Origin: Candidatus Peribacteria bacterium
Lineage (GTDB): Bacteria; Patescibacteriota; Gracilibacteria; Peribacterales; Peribacteraceae
DNA: 64,000 nucleotides
Reading direction: 5' to 3'
NCBI GenBank assembly: GCA_943350395.1
Contig: CALRAD010000003.1
Coordinates: 45,044-109,043, forward strand
In this document: in pieces, positions 1 to 9,431 of the stretch
Position numbering within the stretch: the stretch's first letter is position 1
Layout: every line of letters begins with the position of its first letter
Notes under the pieces: model-generated
Told to the model about the DNA's origin: nothing
The model's database searches: none
Seen by the model: only the letters and a program-made list of their open reading frames with translations
Translations under genes and position numbers: made by a program

Positions 1-1
1 T

Positions 2-1165
2 TGCCCCGATACGCTGCCGGAGTCTCTGGATTTTCTGCCGAACTTCAAACATCTCACGCAGTCGATCAGCAGTGACCAGCAGTTTGTCATTACGCTCGAC
101 ACAAGCGGCGGGATGGAACTCGACACGCTTCGCTATACGGTCGAAGAGAACAAAGTGAATATCATCGTGACGCCGAAGAAGGGGACGCTCAAGGAAAAGG
201 ACATCAGTTTTCTGAGTACCGGATCGTCCTTCGATCTCCTTGTTGTGGTCGACAGTGCGGAACTCTCGCTCCTCGGTTCCTTCTACACTGACAATATCGA
301 TTTGTTTTCAACGACACCGATCCTGAATATCGATCATCACATCAGCAACACGCGCTTTGGACAGCTCACACTTATCGATCCGACCGCGGCAAGTGCTACT
401 GAAGTGCTCTACTCATGGTTTATGACGGAGCCGAAATGGAAGGAGATGGTGACCGCGGATATTGCGACATTGCTCCTCACTGGTCTCATCACCGATACGC
501 GAAGCTTCCAGAATCCGAATACCACGCCGAGGTCTCTCGAGGTTGCGGCGAATCTTCTCGATCTGGGCGCCAGACAACAGGAGATCATCCAGCATATTTA
601 TAAGACCAAGCCGCTCTCGACACTCAAGATCTGGGGTAGAGCGTTGAACCGGATTCAGATGGATCCGGATGCAAGAATCGTTTGGTCATCCGTGAGTAGG
701 GAAGATCTTACGGAGATGGGTGCAACGTCGAAGGAAACGGCAGGACTTCTCGACGAATTAATCTCGACGATTCCGGATGCCGACGTGCACGTGCTCTTCA
801 CCGAAATCGAAGAGGGAGGGTTCAAGGCGAGTATGCGTTCATCAGTTACTGTGGATGTGAACCGTGCAGCGGGAAGACTGTTCGGCGGCGGCGGACATGC
901 GCGCGCCGCTGGGTTCAAAGTGAAGCAATATGGAAATTTTCAATTGAAGGTCGTCGAATGCATTCAGCAATTGAAGACCGAGATGCAGTCGCAGAGACAC
1001 GAGGCCGACAGCCCTGAGCGCGCTCTTCCCGTACCTATGCGCACCGGTGAGGCGCAGAAACAAGCCATAAAACCCGATGCAACGACGGGTGAAACTGCGA
1101 GTGTCGAGATGAAGAAAACAGAATCTGTTACGACGGATATCGTTTCAAAGCTCGCTAAGCCCTAA
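2..1165 (+). CDS. nrnA: DHH/DHHA1 family phosphoesterase (NrnA-like), 5' partial
   Basis: The window opens inside this gene: the frame is open from base 2 with no start, so the N-terminus is missing. DHH/DHHA1 proteins of the NrnA group degrade very short RNAs and/or dephosphorylate pAp in the cytoplasm using Mn2+. Visible are the hydrophobic strand ending in VVVDSAEL, the family DHH triad in NIDHHISN (bases about 325-348), and the C-terminal substrate-binding GGGGHARAAGF motif (about 885-918). A polar tail of about 80 residues follows and looks unconserved. The gene ends 38 bases before infB on the same strand, which fits the usual nusA-infB-rbfA-nrnA neighbourhood. RecJ is less likely because the spacing from DHH to the GGGH motif is short. 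Confidence 0.88.
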   Translation, partial: CPDTLPESLDFLPNFKHLTQSISSDQQFVITLDTSGGMELDTLRYTVEENKVNIIVTPKKGTLKEKDISFLSTGSSFDLLVVVDSAELSLLGSFYTDNIDLFSTTPILNIDHHISNTRFGQLTLIDPTAASATEVLYSWFMTEPKWKEMVTADIATLLLTGLITDTRSFQNPNTTPRSLEVAANLLDLGARQQEIIQHIYKTKPLSTLKIWGRALNRIQMDPDARIVWSSVSREDLTEMGATSKETAGLLDELISTIPDADVHVLFTEIEEGGFKASMRSSVTVDVNRAAGRLFGGGGHARAAGFKVKQYGNFQLKVVECIQQLKTEMQSQRHEADSPERALPVPMRTGEAQKQAIKPDATTGETASVEMKKTESVTTDIVSKLAKP

Positions 1166-1203
1166 GGTTCTGTGCTAGGCTCAATCGGCTTTTTCATGTT
1201 GCT

Positions 1204-3450
1204 ATGCGACTCGTACAGGTTGCGAAAATCTTAGGCATAACAGGTCAGGAGCTTCGAAAGGAGCTGGAAACCGTTGATTTTGGCGTGAAACCCACGGATC
1301 GCGAGGTCTCTGACAATCTAGCGATGGGGGTAATACGCTTCGTCGCAAACAGGAGGAAGATCACGGTGGACTGGGATGCAGTCGAGGCGATGAGGTCCGG
1401 TATCGGTGTCGATACGGACGACACAGAAAAGCCGACGACAGCGTTATCACCCGAAGTAACTGTGCCTGTTACGGAAGAGAAGAAAGCAGGAGTGAAACCC
1501 GAGAACTTAAATGTACTTCGAAAGCTCACACTCGAAGGAGTGTCCAAAGAAGCGATCGACCGCCAGAAAGTAGCGCTCGAGAAACAGAAACCGAAGATTC
1601 TCTCGAAGGAAGAAATGGAACAACGTAAAGTTGAGGGGAAGCTCTTGCAATCTCTCGAGAAGAAAGACAGATCGGTGCATCAGGAGCAGATCAAGAAAAA
1701 GACAGGCATTGTCCTTATACCGTCTCAGATTTCCGTGAAAGAATTTGCGGAGAAGACGGGTATTCAGGTTCCGAAGATCGTCTCCACACTCATGAAGAAC
1801 GGGGTGCTTGCGAGCATCAACCAGCAGATCGATTACGACACGGCTTCGGTGATCGCTCTCGAGCTCGGGGTTGAAGTGCAGAAAGATGCGGGAACCGTGT
1901 CCGTGGAGGCGCTCCTCAGCAACGACCTTGCAGAGCTTATCAAAGACGATGCGACGGTTCTGAGGCCTCGCGCTCCGATCGTGACCGTCATGGGTCATGT
2001 CGACCACGGAAAGACTGCGATCCTCGATGCCATTCGCAGTACGAATGTCGTTTCCGGAGAAGCAGGTGGCATCACGCAGCACGTCGGTGCGTATCAGGTT
2101 GTGCATGACGGCAAATCGATTACGTTCATCGATACGCCCGGTCACGAAGCGTTCACTGCCATGCGCGCACGCGGTGCCCAGCTCACAGACATCGTGATTC
2201 TCGTCGTGTCTGCCGAAGAAGGCGTGAAGCCCACGACCATCGAAGCGATCAATCATACGAAGGATGCAGGCGTGCCGATCTTGGTCGCACTCAATAAAAT
2301 CGATCGTCCGAATGCCGATATCGAGCGCGTAAAAGGGGAGCTTGCTGCGCAGGGGTTACAGCCCGAAGATTGGGGAGGAGACATCGCGATGATTCCATGT
2401 TCGGCGCATACCAAGCAGGGGATTCCGGAGCTTCTCGAGCACGTGCTCCTGATGGCCGAGCTGGAGGAATTAAAAGCAAATCCCGATCGCAATGCCATCG
2501 CAACGATCGTTGAGAGTCATCTCGACAAATCGAGAGGTCCGCAAGCAACGGTGATTGTGAATACGGGTACACTTCGGATCGGAGACATCATCGGATGCGG
2601 TGGCGCATCGGGCAAAGTAAAATCACTGACGGACGCACTCGGCGTGCGCATTGATACGGTCCTTCCCTCGGGTCCTGCCGTGATTTCCGGTTTTGACGAA
2701 CTTCCGGAGCTCGGAGAAATTTTGCAGGTGTTTCAGACGGATCGCGAATTGAAGTCGTATCTTGAAGCGTATCAGCAATCCCAGGGACAAAAGCAGAAGC
2801 GCGGGTTTGCAGATCTCGTGAGCAGATTATCCGAAGGCAAGCTCTCGCAGCTCAAGATCATCCTCAAAGCCGATGCGCAGGGATCGCTGCAGTCGATCAC
2901 TGAAGCGCTCACGAAGTTGACGACGGAGAAAGTGCAGCCGAAGGTCATCCATGCGGCGATCGGAGACATTTCCGAGAGCGACGTGATGATGGCGTCGGCC
3001 GGTGAGGCGGTGGTCATCGGGTTTAATGTTGAAGCGTCTTTGGCAGTCGGTCGTACGGCGGACAGAGAGGGTGTGAAGATCAAGCATTACGACATTATCT
3101 ACAAGCTGCTCGAAGACGTTGAGCTGATTTTGAAAGGCCTGATTGAACCTGTCGAAGAAGAGAAGATTACGGGTCATCTCGAGATCAGGGGCGTGTTTCT
3201 CACCAAAAAGTCCGAGCAAATTGTCGGTGGTAAGGTGATGGATGGCGTTATCAAGCGCACGCCGTTTAGGATTCTGCGTGCAGGAGAGCTTGTCGGTACC
3301 GGTCGCATCACCTCACTCAAGAATGTCGAGAAAGACATCAAGGAAGCCAAAGAAGGAGCCGAGTGCGGCATGCGCGTCACGGTCTCTATCGGGCTTGAGC
3401 TTGGGGACATGCTTGAGGGGTTCACCAAAGAGTTTACGAAGGTAGGGTAG
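1204..3450 (+). CDS. infB: Translation initiation factor IF-2
   Basis: IF-2 is the GTPase that places initiator fMet-tRNA on the 30S subunit and promotes subunit joining. The protein has 748 residues. A short N-terminal helix-turn-helix-like IF2_N segment (about 1-60) is followed by a charged linker and a second IF2_N-like part. The G domain shows GHVDHGKT (G1), DTPGHEAF (G3) and NKID (G4), and the beta-barrel and C-terminal fMet-tRNA domains follow. The length is modest compared with proteobacterial IF-2, as expected where the N-terminal extension is reduced. The ATG at 1204 is chosen because [12 protein letters not shown] begins the first conserved helix. No Shine-Dalgarno sequence precedes it; a TAGGCT hexamer lies about 25 bases upstream. 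It is probably co-transcribed with the upstream phosphoesterase. Confidence 0.97.
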   Translation: MRLVQVAKILGITGQELRKELETVDFGVKPTDREVSDNLAMGVIRFVANRRKITVDWDAVEAMRSGIGVDTDDTEKPTTALSPEVTVPVTEEKKAGVKPENLNVLRKLTLEGVSKEAIDRQKVALEKQKPKILSKEEMEQRKVEGKLLQSLEKKDRSVHQEQIKKKTGIVLIPSQISVKEFAEKTGIQVPKIVSTLMKNGVLASINQQIDYDTASVIALELGVEVQKDAGTVSVEALLSNDLAELIKDDATVLRPRAPIVTVMGHVDHGKTAILDAIRSTNVVSGEAGGITQHVGAYQVVHDGKSITFIDTPGHEAFTAMRARGAQLTDIVILVVSAEEGVKPTTIEAINHTKDAGVPILVALNKIDRPNADIERVKGELAAQGLQPEDWGGDIAMIPCSAHTKQGIPELLEHVLLMAELEELKANPDRNAIATIVESHLDKSRGPQATVIVNTGTLRIGDIIGCGGASGKVKSLTDALGVRIDTVLPSGPAVISGFDELPELGEILQVFQTDRELKSYLEAYQQSQGQKQKRGFADLVSRLSEGKLSQLKIILKADAQGSLQSITEALTKLTTEKVQPKVIHAAIGDISESDVMMASAGEAVVIGFNVEASLAVGRTADREGVKIKHYDIIYKLLEDVELILKGLIEPVEEEKITGHLEIRGVFLTKKSEQIVGGKVMDGVIKRTPFRILRAGELVGTGRITSLKNVEKDIKEAKEGAECGMRVTVSIGLELGDMLEGFTKEFTKVG

Positions 3451-3454
3451 CACA

Positions 3455-3575
3455 GCCCTCACTCCGCCCCGCCGAGCGGGGCACCTCTCTCCAACATTTG
3501 GAGAGAGGAAGATTTGTTTTGAGGAAAGCTCGGGCTCCCCCTTCTCCGGCGGACGGAGAAGGGGCTAGGGGATGA
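3455..3575. repeat. Cluster of three perfect hairpins (dispersed palindromic element)
   Basis: The space between infB and the convergent gene holds three perfect inverted repeats: GCCCCGC-CGA-GCGGGGC (3466-3482), CCTCTCTCCAA-CAT-TTGGAGAGAGG (3484-3508) and CCCCTTCTCCG-GCGGA-CGGAGAAGGGG (3538-3564). The last one, read on the minus strand with its flank CCTCATCCCC, is nearly identical to a copy inside miaA at 22840-22880, so this is a dispersed repeat family. It may also act as a bidirectional transcription end between the two converging genes; no clean U-tract is present. Confidence 0.8.
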
Positions 3576-3581
3576 GGACCG

Positions 3582-4793
3582 CTACCCCTTCGGCAGCTTC
3601 GCTATGTCCGTTGCATTTGCGAGAAATTTCTTCGGTGCTTTCCATAGCTTCTCAAGTGCCCATCTCTTCTCATCCCGATTGAGCGTTTTGAACACCTTCG
3701 AGAGTTCTTTGTTTCCGTCTGTGATCAAACCGATATCCGCTTCCGTGGTCAGGTCTCTCCCCACAAGTATTTTCTTTGCTTCACGCACATTGTTTGCATT
3801 TACACTTTGCAGTTCTTCGATTGCCGCAGGAGTGAACTTTCTCACGAACTTCAGATCTTCCTGATTGAATTGGTCGAAAGCCGCAATGGCTTTCTTCGCT
3901 TCCGGATCCAGTGCGTTCGGGTGTGCCATGAGGTAGGCGAGTCCGGCATACGTCAGTGTCAGCTTATTGATCGGACTCTTGCTTAAGAGGCTATAGGCGA
4001 CACCGACCATGGCAAGTCCCCCGAAGCCGATCATGCCGAGTGCGCGAAGCGGTCGCGTGTCCATCGAGTTTCCTGCATTGTTCTTTCGCCATGCATGTCT
4101 CATTGCTTCGACCGGATTCACTCGCTTCAGTTCCTGCAGTCCCTTCATGGTGTTTGTAATGGCTTGGAACAGCTGACCGTTTTTTGGGTTATTATTTGCC
4201 GGATCTTTCACGAAATCTCTGAGCACTTTGCTGTTGCCGATCGATTGGATCCTTTGGATGTCTGTGTCCACCGCTTCCTGTTTGATGTCGGGAATCGAGC
4301 CGCGATTGTACCAATATCTGCTTTTTGCACTTCTGCCGAGAACATCAGCCGGGTTTTCGGCTAGACCAACGGCCATCAGAGAAAGGTCTTTGCCAATGCT
4401 TTGCAGATCTTTGTTGTCACTATCGAGCAGCGGCCCGAAGTTCTTGATGAGCGCTTCGTCGACGGTCATTTTTCCTCTGACTCCGACGACTGTTTTCATG
4501 ACATTCGGAAACATGTCCGCTCGGATGACGATTGCTTCTTTGTAGAGATCCCCGAGCTCTTCCATCAGTGCCTTCACTGCATCTGCTCCATCCTCGCGTT
4601 TCTGTGCTGCTTCCATGCGAGCAACGATGCCGCGTCCAAGCACACCCATTTTCTGGAACTTTGGGTTGCTTGCAAGCAGGCCTTCCATCTCGGTCCAGAG
4701 CTTCTTCGCTTGTACGACATCACTTGGCTTCTCCTGCTGCTTCGGCTGAGGGAGATTGACGCCGCCGCCTTTGAAGTTGATGCCGCCAACCAT
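3582..4793 (-). CDS. Hypothetical membrane-anchored protein
   Basis: I do not recognise this 403-residue protein. It starts with a glycine-rich segment (GGINFKGGGVNLPQ), continues with a helical, charged N-terminal half, and has two hydrophobic stretches near residues 250-275 (LGMIGFGGLAMVGVAYSLLS) and 283-300 (LTYAGLAYLMAH). The rest is helical and lysine-rich. It lies 28 bases downstream of the VirB6-like membrane protein on the same strand, so the two are probably one transcription unit and may act together at the membrane. Its convergent neighbour is infB. No enzyme motif is visible. Confidence 0.75.
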   Translation of the reverse strand: MVGGINFKGGGVNLPQPKQQEKPSDVVQAKKLWTEMEGLLASNPKFQKMGVLGRGIVARMEAAQKREDGADAVKALMEELGDLYKEAIVIRADMFPNVMKTVVGVRGKMTVDEALIKNFGPLLDSDNKDLQSIGKDLSLMAVGLAENPADVLGRSAKSRYWYNRGSIPDIKQEAVDTDIQRIQSIGNSKVLRDFVKDPANNNPKNGQLFQAITNTMKGLQELKRVNPVEAMRHAWRKNNAGNSMDTRPLRALGMIGFGGLAMVGVAYSLLSKSPINKLTLTYAGLAYLMAHPNALDPEAKKAIAAFDQFNQEDLKFVRKFTPAAIEELQSVNANNVREAKKILVGRDLTTEADIGLITDGNKELSKVFKTLNRDEKRWALEKLWKAPKKFLANATDIAKLPKG

Positions 4794-4821
4794 AGTGTGG
4801 ATTTAGGTTCGAGGATTTTAT

Positions 4822-6585
4822 TTACGGAGCGTTTGCAATAGCCTTATTGAGATCTGCCTGATTGATTTGCCGTTTTACATTGGCATCGAAGCCGCCTTTG
4901 TTTATTTCTGCGTGCAATGCTTGGAGCAACTGTTTTTCGTTTAATGCCTGTCCGCCAATCGTATTTTGGAGATCCTTGATTCCTGACTTATCGTTGAGGT
5001 GTAACTTATTGATCGCTGCAACAATATTGGCGGTATTTCTACTATCGGCAACAAGGTTTGCTTGAACGGCAGGATTATTTGCTCCTGGAATCGGAACTTT
5101 ATTCGGTTGCACAGGTGCTCCTCCATTATTCGCATTCCTGAGCTGATTGAGAAACTTCTGCGGACCACCGAGTACCTGTCCGAAGTTGACCTGCTTGCCA
5201 CCAATCGGAACAGGGAACGGGACTGCAAGTGGCAGCTGGTGTGCGATACCGAAGATGACATCGCCGAAGCCTTTGATTTTATCCGTGATCTTTCCGGTGA
5301 TCGCACTTCTCCGAAGAGCCGTAAAGGCTCCGATCCAGATGATGCCGATGGCGGCAAAGATCCACATCAGTTCCCACCAGATATTGACTCCCGCAAGAAG
5401 CGGAACGCCGAAGGCTTGTCGGAACCCGGGGGGTGCCGGGATGACTGCGACAGTCGACAGCATGATGAAGCCGATGACAAACGGAATACCGACGACTGCA
5501 GGCAGGAACGCTGCATTGATGAATTCCTTCCAGAGGTCGATCTCGAAGCCGAAGAGATTCGTTCCAAGTTTTCCGGTGATCACGTATCCGAGAAAGGTAA
5601 ACGGCATGAAGGCGATCGTCACCCAGAGGATGATAATGCGGATGAAGAGACCCACCACCAGTCCGAGGAGTGGCAGAACGAGGATCGCCTGGATCAGGGC
5701 CGTCATGAAGATATGAAGCACGAGGTTAAAGGTCGTTTGGAAAGCGGCAACGGCGCCACCTCCTCCACCCGCTCCGCCTCCGATACCTCTTGGAATTTGT
5801 CCGAGTGCCTGCACTTTCACGAAGCTTGTGGCAAGTCCGCTGACCATCGCATGAGCATTACCTTTTGTTAATTTTGCTTTTGTGTAGGGGATTTTTTGAA
5901 AGCAGAATGCAGGTGCAAAGTTACAGTTGCACGTTGGTGCAAGTGCAGGGGTATTACAGCCATTGAGGTTTTTCCACGTATTGATTGCTTGAGGAGGATT
6001 CGCCGGCAGCAGCGTATCTACAATCACATCGCAGGGTGTACCATCGAATTTTGTGCACGCAAATCCCGGGAGCATATCAGGGACGGAATACACGGTTGAG
6101 GTGAGCACGTTCGCTGCATCGATGATGACTCTGGGGAAGAACCACGAGAAATTGACGAGGACGACTGCAACGACGAACTGCCCCCACTTGTTTTTGATCA
6201 ATTCGGACTTCGAGGTGACGATGGTGTAGAGAGCGACTCCGATCAGCATGAGCGCGAAAATGATGTTCATGATGTTCCGAGACAAGATCCAGATGCTGTT
6301 GAGTGATCCCATCATGATCGGATCATTGAAGAAGTTAGCCTGCAGGAGGTACTGCAGGAAGTTGAGCACGATAAAGATCAGAATTTGCAAAAAAGCATTG
6401 ATGAACGCCAAATGGCTCATCATGTAGATAATCGGGTTTGCGCCGGGCGGTGCACCGACTCCGGCAAACGGTCCTGCGAACTGCGCAAGGGCGACTGGGA
6501 TTCCCGATACCAGAGCAAGGGAACAAGCGCCTGCAAGGATGCAGAGAGTCAGTCCGCGATAGAAGAGTGTTTTGTGTGTGAACAT
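4822..6585 (-). CDS. Polytopic membrane protein, VirB6/TrbL-like
   Basis: The protein has 587 residues. It begins with a signal-peptide-like segment (residues 1-35, ending near ALAQFAGP). Several long hydrophobic segments follow (about 55-85, 95-125, 135-155, 290-345, 365-400, 410-440), along with a cysteine-bearing periplasmic-type loop (about 180-240) and a Gly/Ala-rich linker (GGGAGGGGG). This topology resembles the VirB6/TrbL proteins that form the inner-membrane platform of type IV secretion systems, and similar proteins are common in CPR genomes. That is inference, because I see no signature motif and no VirB4 or VirD4 ATPase in the window. The C-terminal 130 residues are hydrophilic and Asn/Gln-rich. 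It is followed on the same strand by the hypothetical gene at 3582-4793. Confidence 0.72.
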   Translation of the reverse strand: MFTHKTLFYRGLTLCILAGACSLALVSGIPVALAQFAGPFAGVGAPPGANPIIYMMSHLAFINAFLQILIFIVLNFLQYLLQANFFNDPIMMGSLNSIWILSRNIMNIIFALMLIGVALYTIVTSKSELIKNKWGQFVVAVVLVNFSWFFPRVIIDAANVLTSTVYSVPDMLPGFACTKFDGTPCDVIVDTLLPANPPQAINTWKNLNGCNTPALAPTCNCNFAPAFCFQKIPYTKAKLTKGNAHAMVSGLATSFVKVQALGQIPRGIGGGAGGGGGAVAAFQTTFNLVLHIFMTALIQAILVLPLLGLVVGLFIRIIILWVTIAFMPFTFLGYVITGKLGTNLFGFEIDLWKEFINAAFLPAVVGIPFVIGFIMLSTVAVIPAPPGFRQAFGVPLLAGVNIWWELMWIFAAIGIIWIGAFTALRRSAITGKITDKIKGFGDVIFGIAHQLPLAVPFPVPIGGKQVNFGQVLGGPQKFLNQLRNANNGGAPVQPNKVPIPGANNPAVQANLVADSRNTANIVAAINKLHLNDKSGIKDLQNTIGGQALNEKQLLQALHAEINKGGFDANVKRQINQADLNKAIANAP

Positions 6586-6815
6586 TTCTCCTCATTATAG
6601 CATAAAAAAGTGGGAAGGGAAAGGTTGAGGGAAGCGATACAGTTAAGACTGACGCAGATTATTTTCAGCAAAGAAATACTGAATACATTATTTGTTCAAT
6701 AAGTAGTAAGATAGAAGGCTAAATAATCAGTCAAATGGCTTGCACAAAACAAAAGAATTTGTATACAAAAGTAGTACTAATAGACTGTACAATTTTCTTG
6801 CACTATCCTCCTTAG
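6586..6815. promoter_or_regulatory. Divergent intergenic region with palindrome and -10
   Basis: This AT-rich space separates the minus-strand VirB6-like gene from the plus-strand winged-helix gene. It holds a perfect 12-bp palindrome TTTGTATACAAA (6758-6769), a possible operator. A TATCCT hexamer (6804-6809) ends exactly six bases before the GTG start at 6816. A second possible promoter is TTGCAC (6740-6745), 16 bases, TATACA (6762-6767), overlapping the palindrome. No small gene was found here. Confidence 0.45.
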
Positions 6816-7424
6816 GTGAGTAACATTTGTGAACAGATGGTTCATGACGCACTTAAAGCACTGTTCTCCTCCCAGACAAGAGTGAAACTCCTCTCTGTGT
6901 TCCTTCTCCATCCGGAGGAGGAGTACTTCATCAGACAGCTTACGAGACTCTTAAATGAACAGATCAACTCGATTCGAAGGGAGCTCGAGAATCTTCGTCG
7001 TATCGGACTCGTGAAGTCCAGGCACAAGAACCGGAAGAAGTACTACAAGGCGGATACGGATTTCCTTTTCTTCAATGAGCTCAAGACGATGTTCGGCAAA
7101 GAAGTGAGAGGAGGGGAGAGTGCGACCGTGGCATCTCTGAAGACACTCCCCGGATTGAAGTTTTTAGAGCTTGCCGGCAGTTTCGTCGGTACGCATAGCA
7201 AAGTGGACTTGCTTGTGGTCGGAGACATGAAGAAGGACGTTATCGAGCTTTTGTTGACCCAGGATCCGACGATGCGAAATGTGAAGTACTCACTGTTTTC
7301 GAAGGCGGACTTCCTCTATCGTCTGAGCCTTAGGGACAGGTTTATCCTCGAGATTGTCGATGACCCAAGGCACCTCGTTGCGCTCAATCACATCGAGAAG
7401 GAGATGGAAGAGGCGAGGAAGTAG
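6816..7424 (+). CDS. Winged-helix regulator with nucleotidyltransferase-like domain
   Basis: The protein has 202 residues. Residues 10-85 form an ArsR/MarR-like winged helix (FSSQTRVKLLSVFLLHPEE, then a recognition helix around EQINSIRRELENLRRIGLV and a wing rich in K/R/Y). Residues 95-195 resemble a minimal nucleotidyltransferase fold, with LAGSFVGTHSKVDLLVVGD in the place of the GS...DxDLxVV active-site strand; the first aspartate is replaced, so catalysis is doubtful. Proteins of this architecture are known from archaea and CPR and are presumed transcription regulators, possibly autoregulated through the palindrome upstream. The GTG start is supported by TATCCT six bases before it. The gene is followed six bases after its stop by a palindromic repeat. 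Confidence 0.75.
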   Translation: MSNICEQMVHDALKALFSSQTRVKLLSVFLLHPEEEYFIRQLTRLLNEQINSIRRELENLRRIGLVKSRHKNRKKYYKADTDFLFFNELKTMFGKEVRGGESATVASLKTLPGLKFLELAGSFVGTHSKVDLLVVGDMKKDVIELLLTQDPTMRNVKYSLFSKADFLYRLSLRDRFILEIVDDPRHLVALNHIEKEMEEARK

Positions 7425-7429
7425 CGTAC

Positions 7430-7537
7430 TTCTCGATACGCCCCGCTGATGCGGGACTACTCGAAGTGACACAGTGCTACATGAGCTTGGATGTGTCAGT
7501 TCGAGTAGCCAGAGCCGAAGCGAGGGCGTATCGAGAA
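7430..7537 (+). repeat. TTCTCGATACG palindromic element, copy 1
   Basis: The element is 108 bases long. It begins with TTCTCGATACG (7430-7440) and ends with the exact reverse complement CGTATCGAGAA (7527-7537). Inside, a nested arm CTACTCGAAGTGACA pairs with TGTCAGTTCGAGTAG. The same element occurs at 45574-45722 and 53169-53271 in the same orientation, each time directly after a plus-strand stop codon. It would fold into one long stem-loop in RNA. Confidence 0.92.
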
Positions 7538-7580
7538 CCCCTTTACACTTCTTTCTCTATTCTCTAAAATCCTTCAGCTC

Positions 7581-8018
7581 ATGACAGGTATCGCACTTTT
7601 TTCGCAGGCTGAGAAGATGATGAAGGGTCGCCCCGAGATTCGTCCCGGGTTTACGGTTCGTGTTCACCAAAAGGTGCAGGAAGGCGACAAAGAGCGTATC
7701 CAGATCTTCGAGGGACTCGTGATCGGCATTCACAAAGGTCACAGTCCGTCTGACTATAATTTCACGGTTCGTCGCATCGCTTCCGGTGTCGGAGTCGAGA
7801 GGATTTTCCCTCTCCATTCTTCGATGATCGAGAAGATCGAGGTGAAGAAGATCGCCAAAGTTCGCAGAGCGAAACTCAACTTCCTGCGCGCAAGGAGCAA
7901 CAAGAGTGCGCGTCTGAGCGAGCGATTCACGAATTCCGAAGATTTTGCGGTAGCAGCAGCACCGGCAGCAGTCGTGGAGGTTCCGAAGGCGGAAGAGATG
8001 ACGGAGGCTGCGAAATAG
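7581..8018 (+). CDS. rplS: 50S ribosomal protein L19
   Basis: L19 lies at the 30S-50S interface of the large subunit. The 145-residue protein shows the family pattern [16 protein letters not shown], then [35 protein letters not shown] and [12 protein letters not shown] tail of about 35 Ala/Glu/Val-rich residues goes beyond the usual 115-120 residues. A TAAAAT hexamer (7565-7570) ends ten bases before the ATG, so the leader would be very short. The gene is flanked upstream by the palindromic element and downstream by the pyruvyl-transferase operon. Confidence 0.96.
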   Translation: MTGIALFSQAEKMMKGRPEIRPGFTVRVHQKVQEGDKERIQIFEGLVIGIHKGHSPSDYNFTVRRIASGVGVERIFPLHSSMIEKIEVKKIAKVRRAKLNFLRARSNKSARLSERFTNSEDFAVAAAPAAVVEVPKAEEMTEAAK

Positions 8019-8058
8019 TTGCTGACTCTATGCACTCGAGGGGTGGTAGACTCTTTGC

Positions 8059-9015
8059 ATGCGTTGCATCCTGATTGGGAACTACGGTGTCGGCAATATC
8101 GGTGACGAAGCATTGATGGCGTACTTCCTCCGTGCATTTCCAGACATCGATTGGATCATTGTCACCGCTTCTCCAAAGGGAGAGAGAGAAGTACCGCGTT
8201 TGCCGCTTGGTTTCCGTTCGTTCTTCAGACCGTGGGGGAAAACACTGCAAGCGATAGCGAGAGCCGATGCTGTTGTTTTTGGCGGAGGATCGCTGTTTAC
8301 GGATAGCGAATCGGTCTTTGCATGCGTGCTCTGGTGGTGGCATGCATCGGTTGCTCGTCTCTTCAGGAAACCTGTATTTCTAGCTTTTCAGGGCGTTGGA
8401 CCGTTTCGGACATCATTTGCGGAGTGGCTTGCACGATCAGCATTCAGGTCAGCTGCGTTCGTTTCCGTTCGTGACAGTGCTTCGTTTCGACGAGTGCAAT
8501 TGTGGAATATGCATGCGACTCCGGTACAGACTTTTGATCCGGTTTTTATGTTGTTCGCGCGAAAGAAGCCCGTACCATCTCCCAAAAAAATTCTCACGAT
8601 TATTCCGCGCGGACGCTCGAACGACGCATTCTTTACGGAAGTCAGCTTGGTTTCTCGGCGTCCGTTCGATCAGCTTCGGATTGTACTGATGCAGCCGAGT
8701 GCACAGGAGCGTGCGATGGCTGAGAGGATCAAAGCAGCAGCGCCCATTGAATCCGTTGTTGTTCCCGTACTGTCTCCAGAGCAATTGCTCGACGAAATTT
8801 CGATGTCGAGTCAGGTGATCACTCAGCGATATCACGGTGCACTTGCAGCTCTCGCCGTTGGCATTCCCGTGACGATTGTGCCGCAGGTGAGTGGTGACAA
8901 GCTTTGGGAGCTTCGGGAGATGCAGCATGATCCGCAGAAATTTGCGGAACTTCTGAGGCGCGGAGAAGACGCAATGGCAAAGGCGCTCCCATGTGCTGTA
9001 CACTTTCTTCAATGA
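8059..9015 (+). CDS. csaB: Polysaccharide pyruvyl transferase family protein (CsaB-like)
   Basis: CsaB-type enzymes transfer a pyruvyl ketal from phosphoenolpyruvate to a cell-wall polysaccharide, which in Gram-positives allows S-layer proteins to bind. The 318-residue protein begins with GNYGVGNIGDEAL, the family's hallmark N-terminal loop. It continues with ADAVVFGGGSLFTD, FQGVGPF, VSVRDSASFR and the C-terminal TQRYHGALAALAVGIPV motif, which holds the conserved RxHG of the family. A TAGACT hexamer (8047-8052) lies six bases before the ATG. The next two genes overlap as ATGA, so this is the first gene of a three-gene operon. A role in S-layer anchoring is inferred from the family. Confidence 0.9.
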   Translation: MRCILIGNYGVGNIGDEALMAYFLRAFPDIDWIIVTASPKGEREVPRLPLGFRSFFRPWGKTLQAIARADAVVFGGGSLFTDSESVFACVLWWWHASVARLFRKPVFLAFQGVGPFRTSFAEWLARSAFRSAAFVSVRDSASFRRVQLWNMHATPVQTFDPVFMLFARKKPVPSPKKILTIIPRGRSNDAFFTEVSLVSRRPFDQLRIVLMQPSAQERAMAERIKAAAPIESVVVPVLSPEQLLDEISMSSQVITQRYHGALAALAVGIPVTIVPQVSGDKLWELREMQHDPQKFAELLRRGEDAMAKALPCAVHFLQ

Positions 9016-9431
9016 ATACGTTGTATTTCTTACAGATCTCGGAGAAGGCAGCATTCGATCGTCTGCCGGATGCTTTGAAAGAAGGCTGGAAGATTGCGAC
9101 GAGTGCGGGAGGAAAGACCGGCGATACTCCGGAGAGATGCTTGCTGCGTGCAAGTCTGATCCGCCTGCATGATCCTGTCCTCAGAAATTTCCTAGACAAA
9201 GCAAAAACGTGCAACACCGAGAAAGAACTTGCAGTCCTCTTCTCACGCATCGATCTCGGATCGGTTCATCCTGATGATCTACTCGAACTTGTCTTTGCTC
9301 TTGGGCCCGACGCACTTTCCGGCATCATTCTGCAGCTGCTGACGTCTGCGAAGACCGATCAGGATGTGCTCGGGATCGCAGCGCTCTCGTTTCTTCGCGA
9401 AGAACTTTTTGCCGCTTCCGCCGCTTCATGA
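9012..9431 (+). CDS. Hypothetical protein in the csaB operon
   Basis: I do not recognise this 139-residue protein. It is predicted to be soluble and helical, with hydrophobic helices such as LLELVFALGPDALSGIILQLL and a C-terminal FLREELFAASAAS. The start is taken at 9012 (MNTLYFLQISEKAAF), because that ATG overlaps the csaB stop as ATGA. The stop overlaps the next start in the same way. Tight coupling on both sides suggests all three proteins work together, but no function can be read from the sequence. Confidence 0.75.
   Translation: MNTLYFLQISEKAAFDRLPDALKEGWKIATSAGGKTGDTPERCLLRASLIRLHDPVLRNFLDKAKTCNTEKELAVLFSRIDLGSVHPDDLLELVFALGPDALSGIILQLLTSAKTDQDVLGIAALSFLREELFAASAAS

Noticed and set aside
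5062-5871. Long plus-strand frame opposite the VirB6-like gene
   Set aside because: Its translation is highly charged and low in hydrophobic residues, and it is fully antisense to a gene with clear membrane helices and signal peptide. It is a shadow of that gene's codon pattern.
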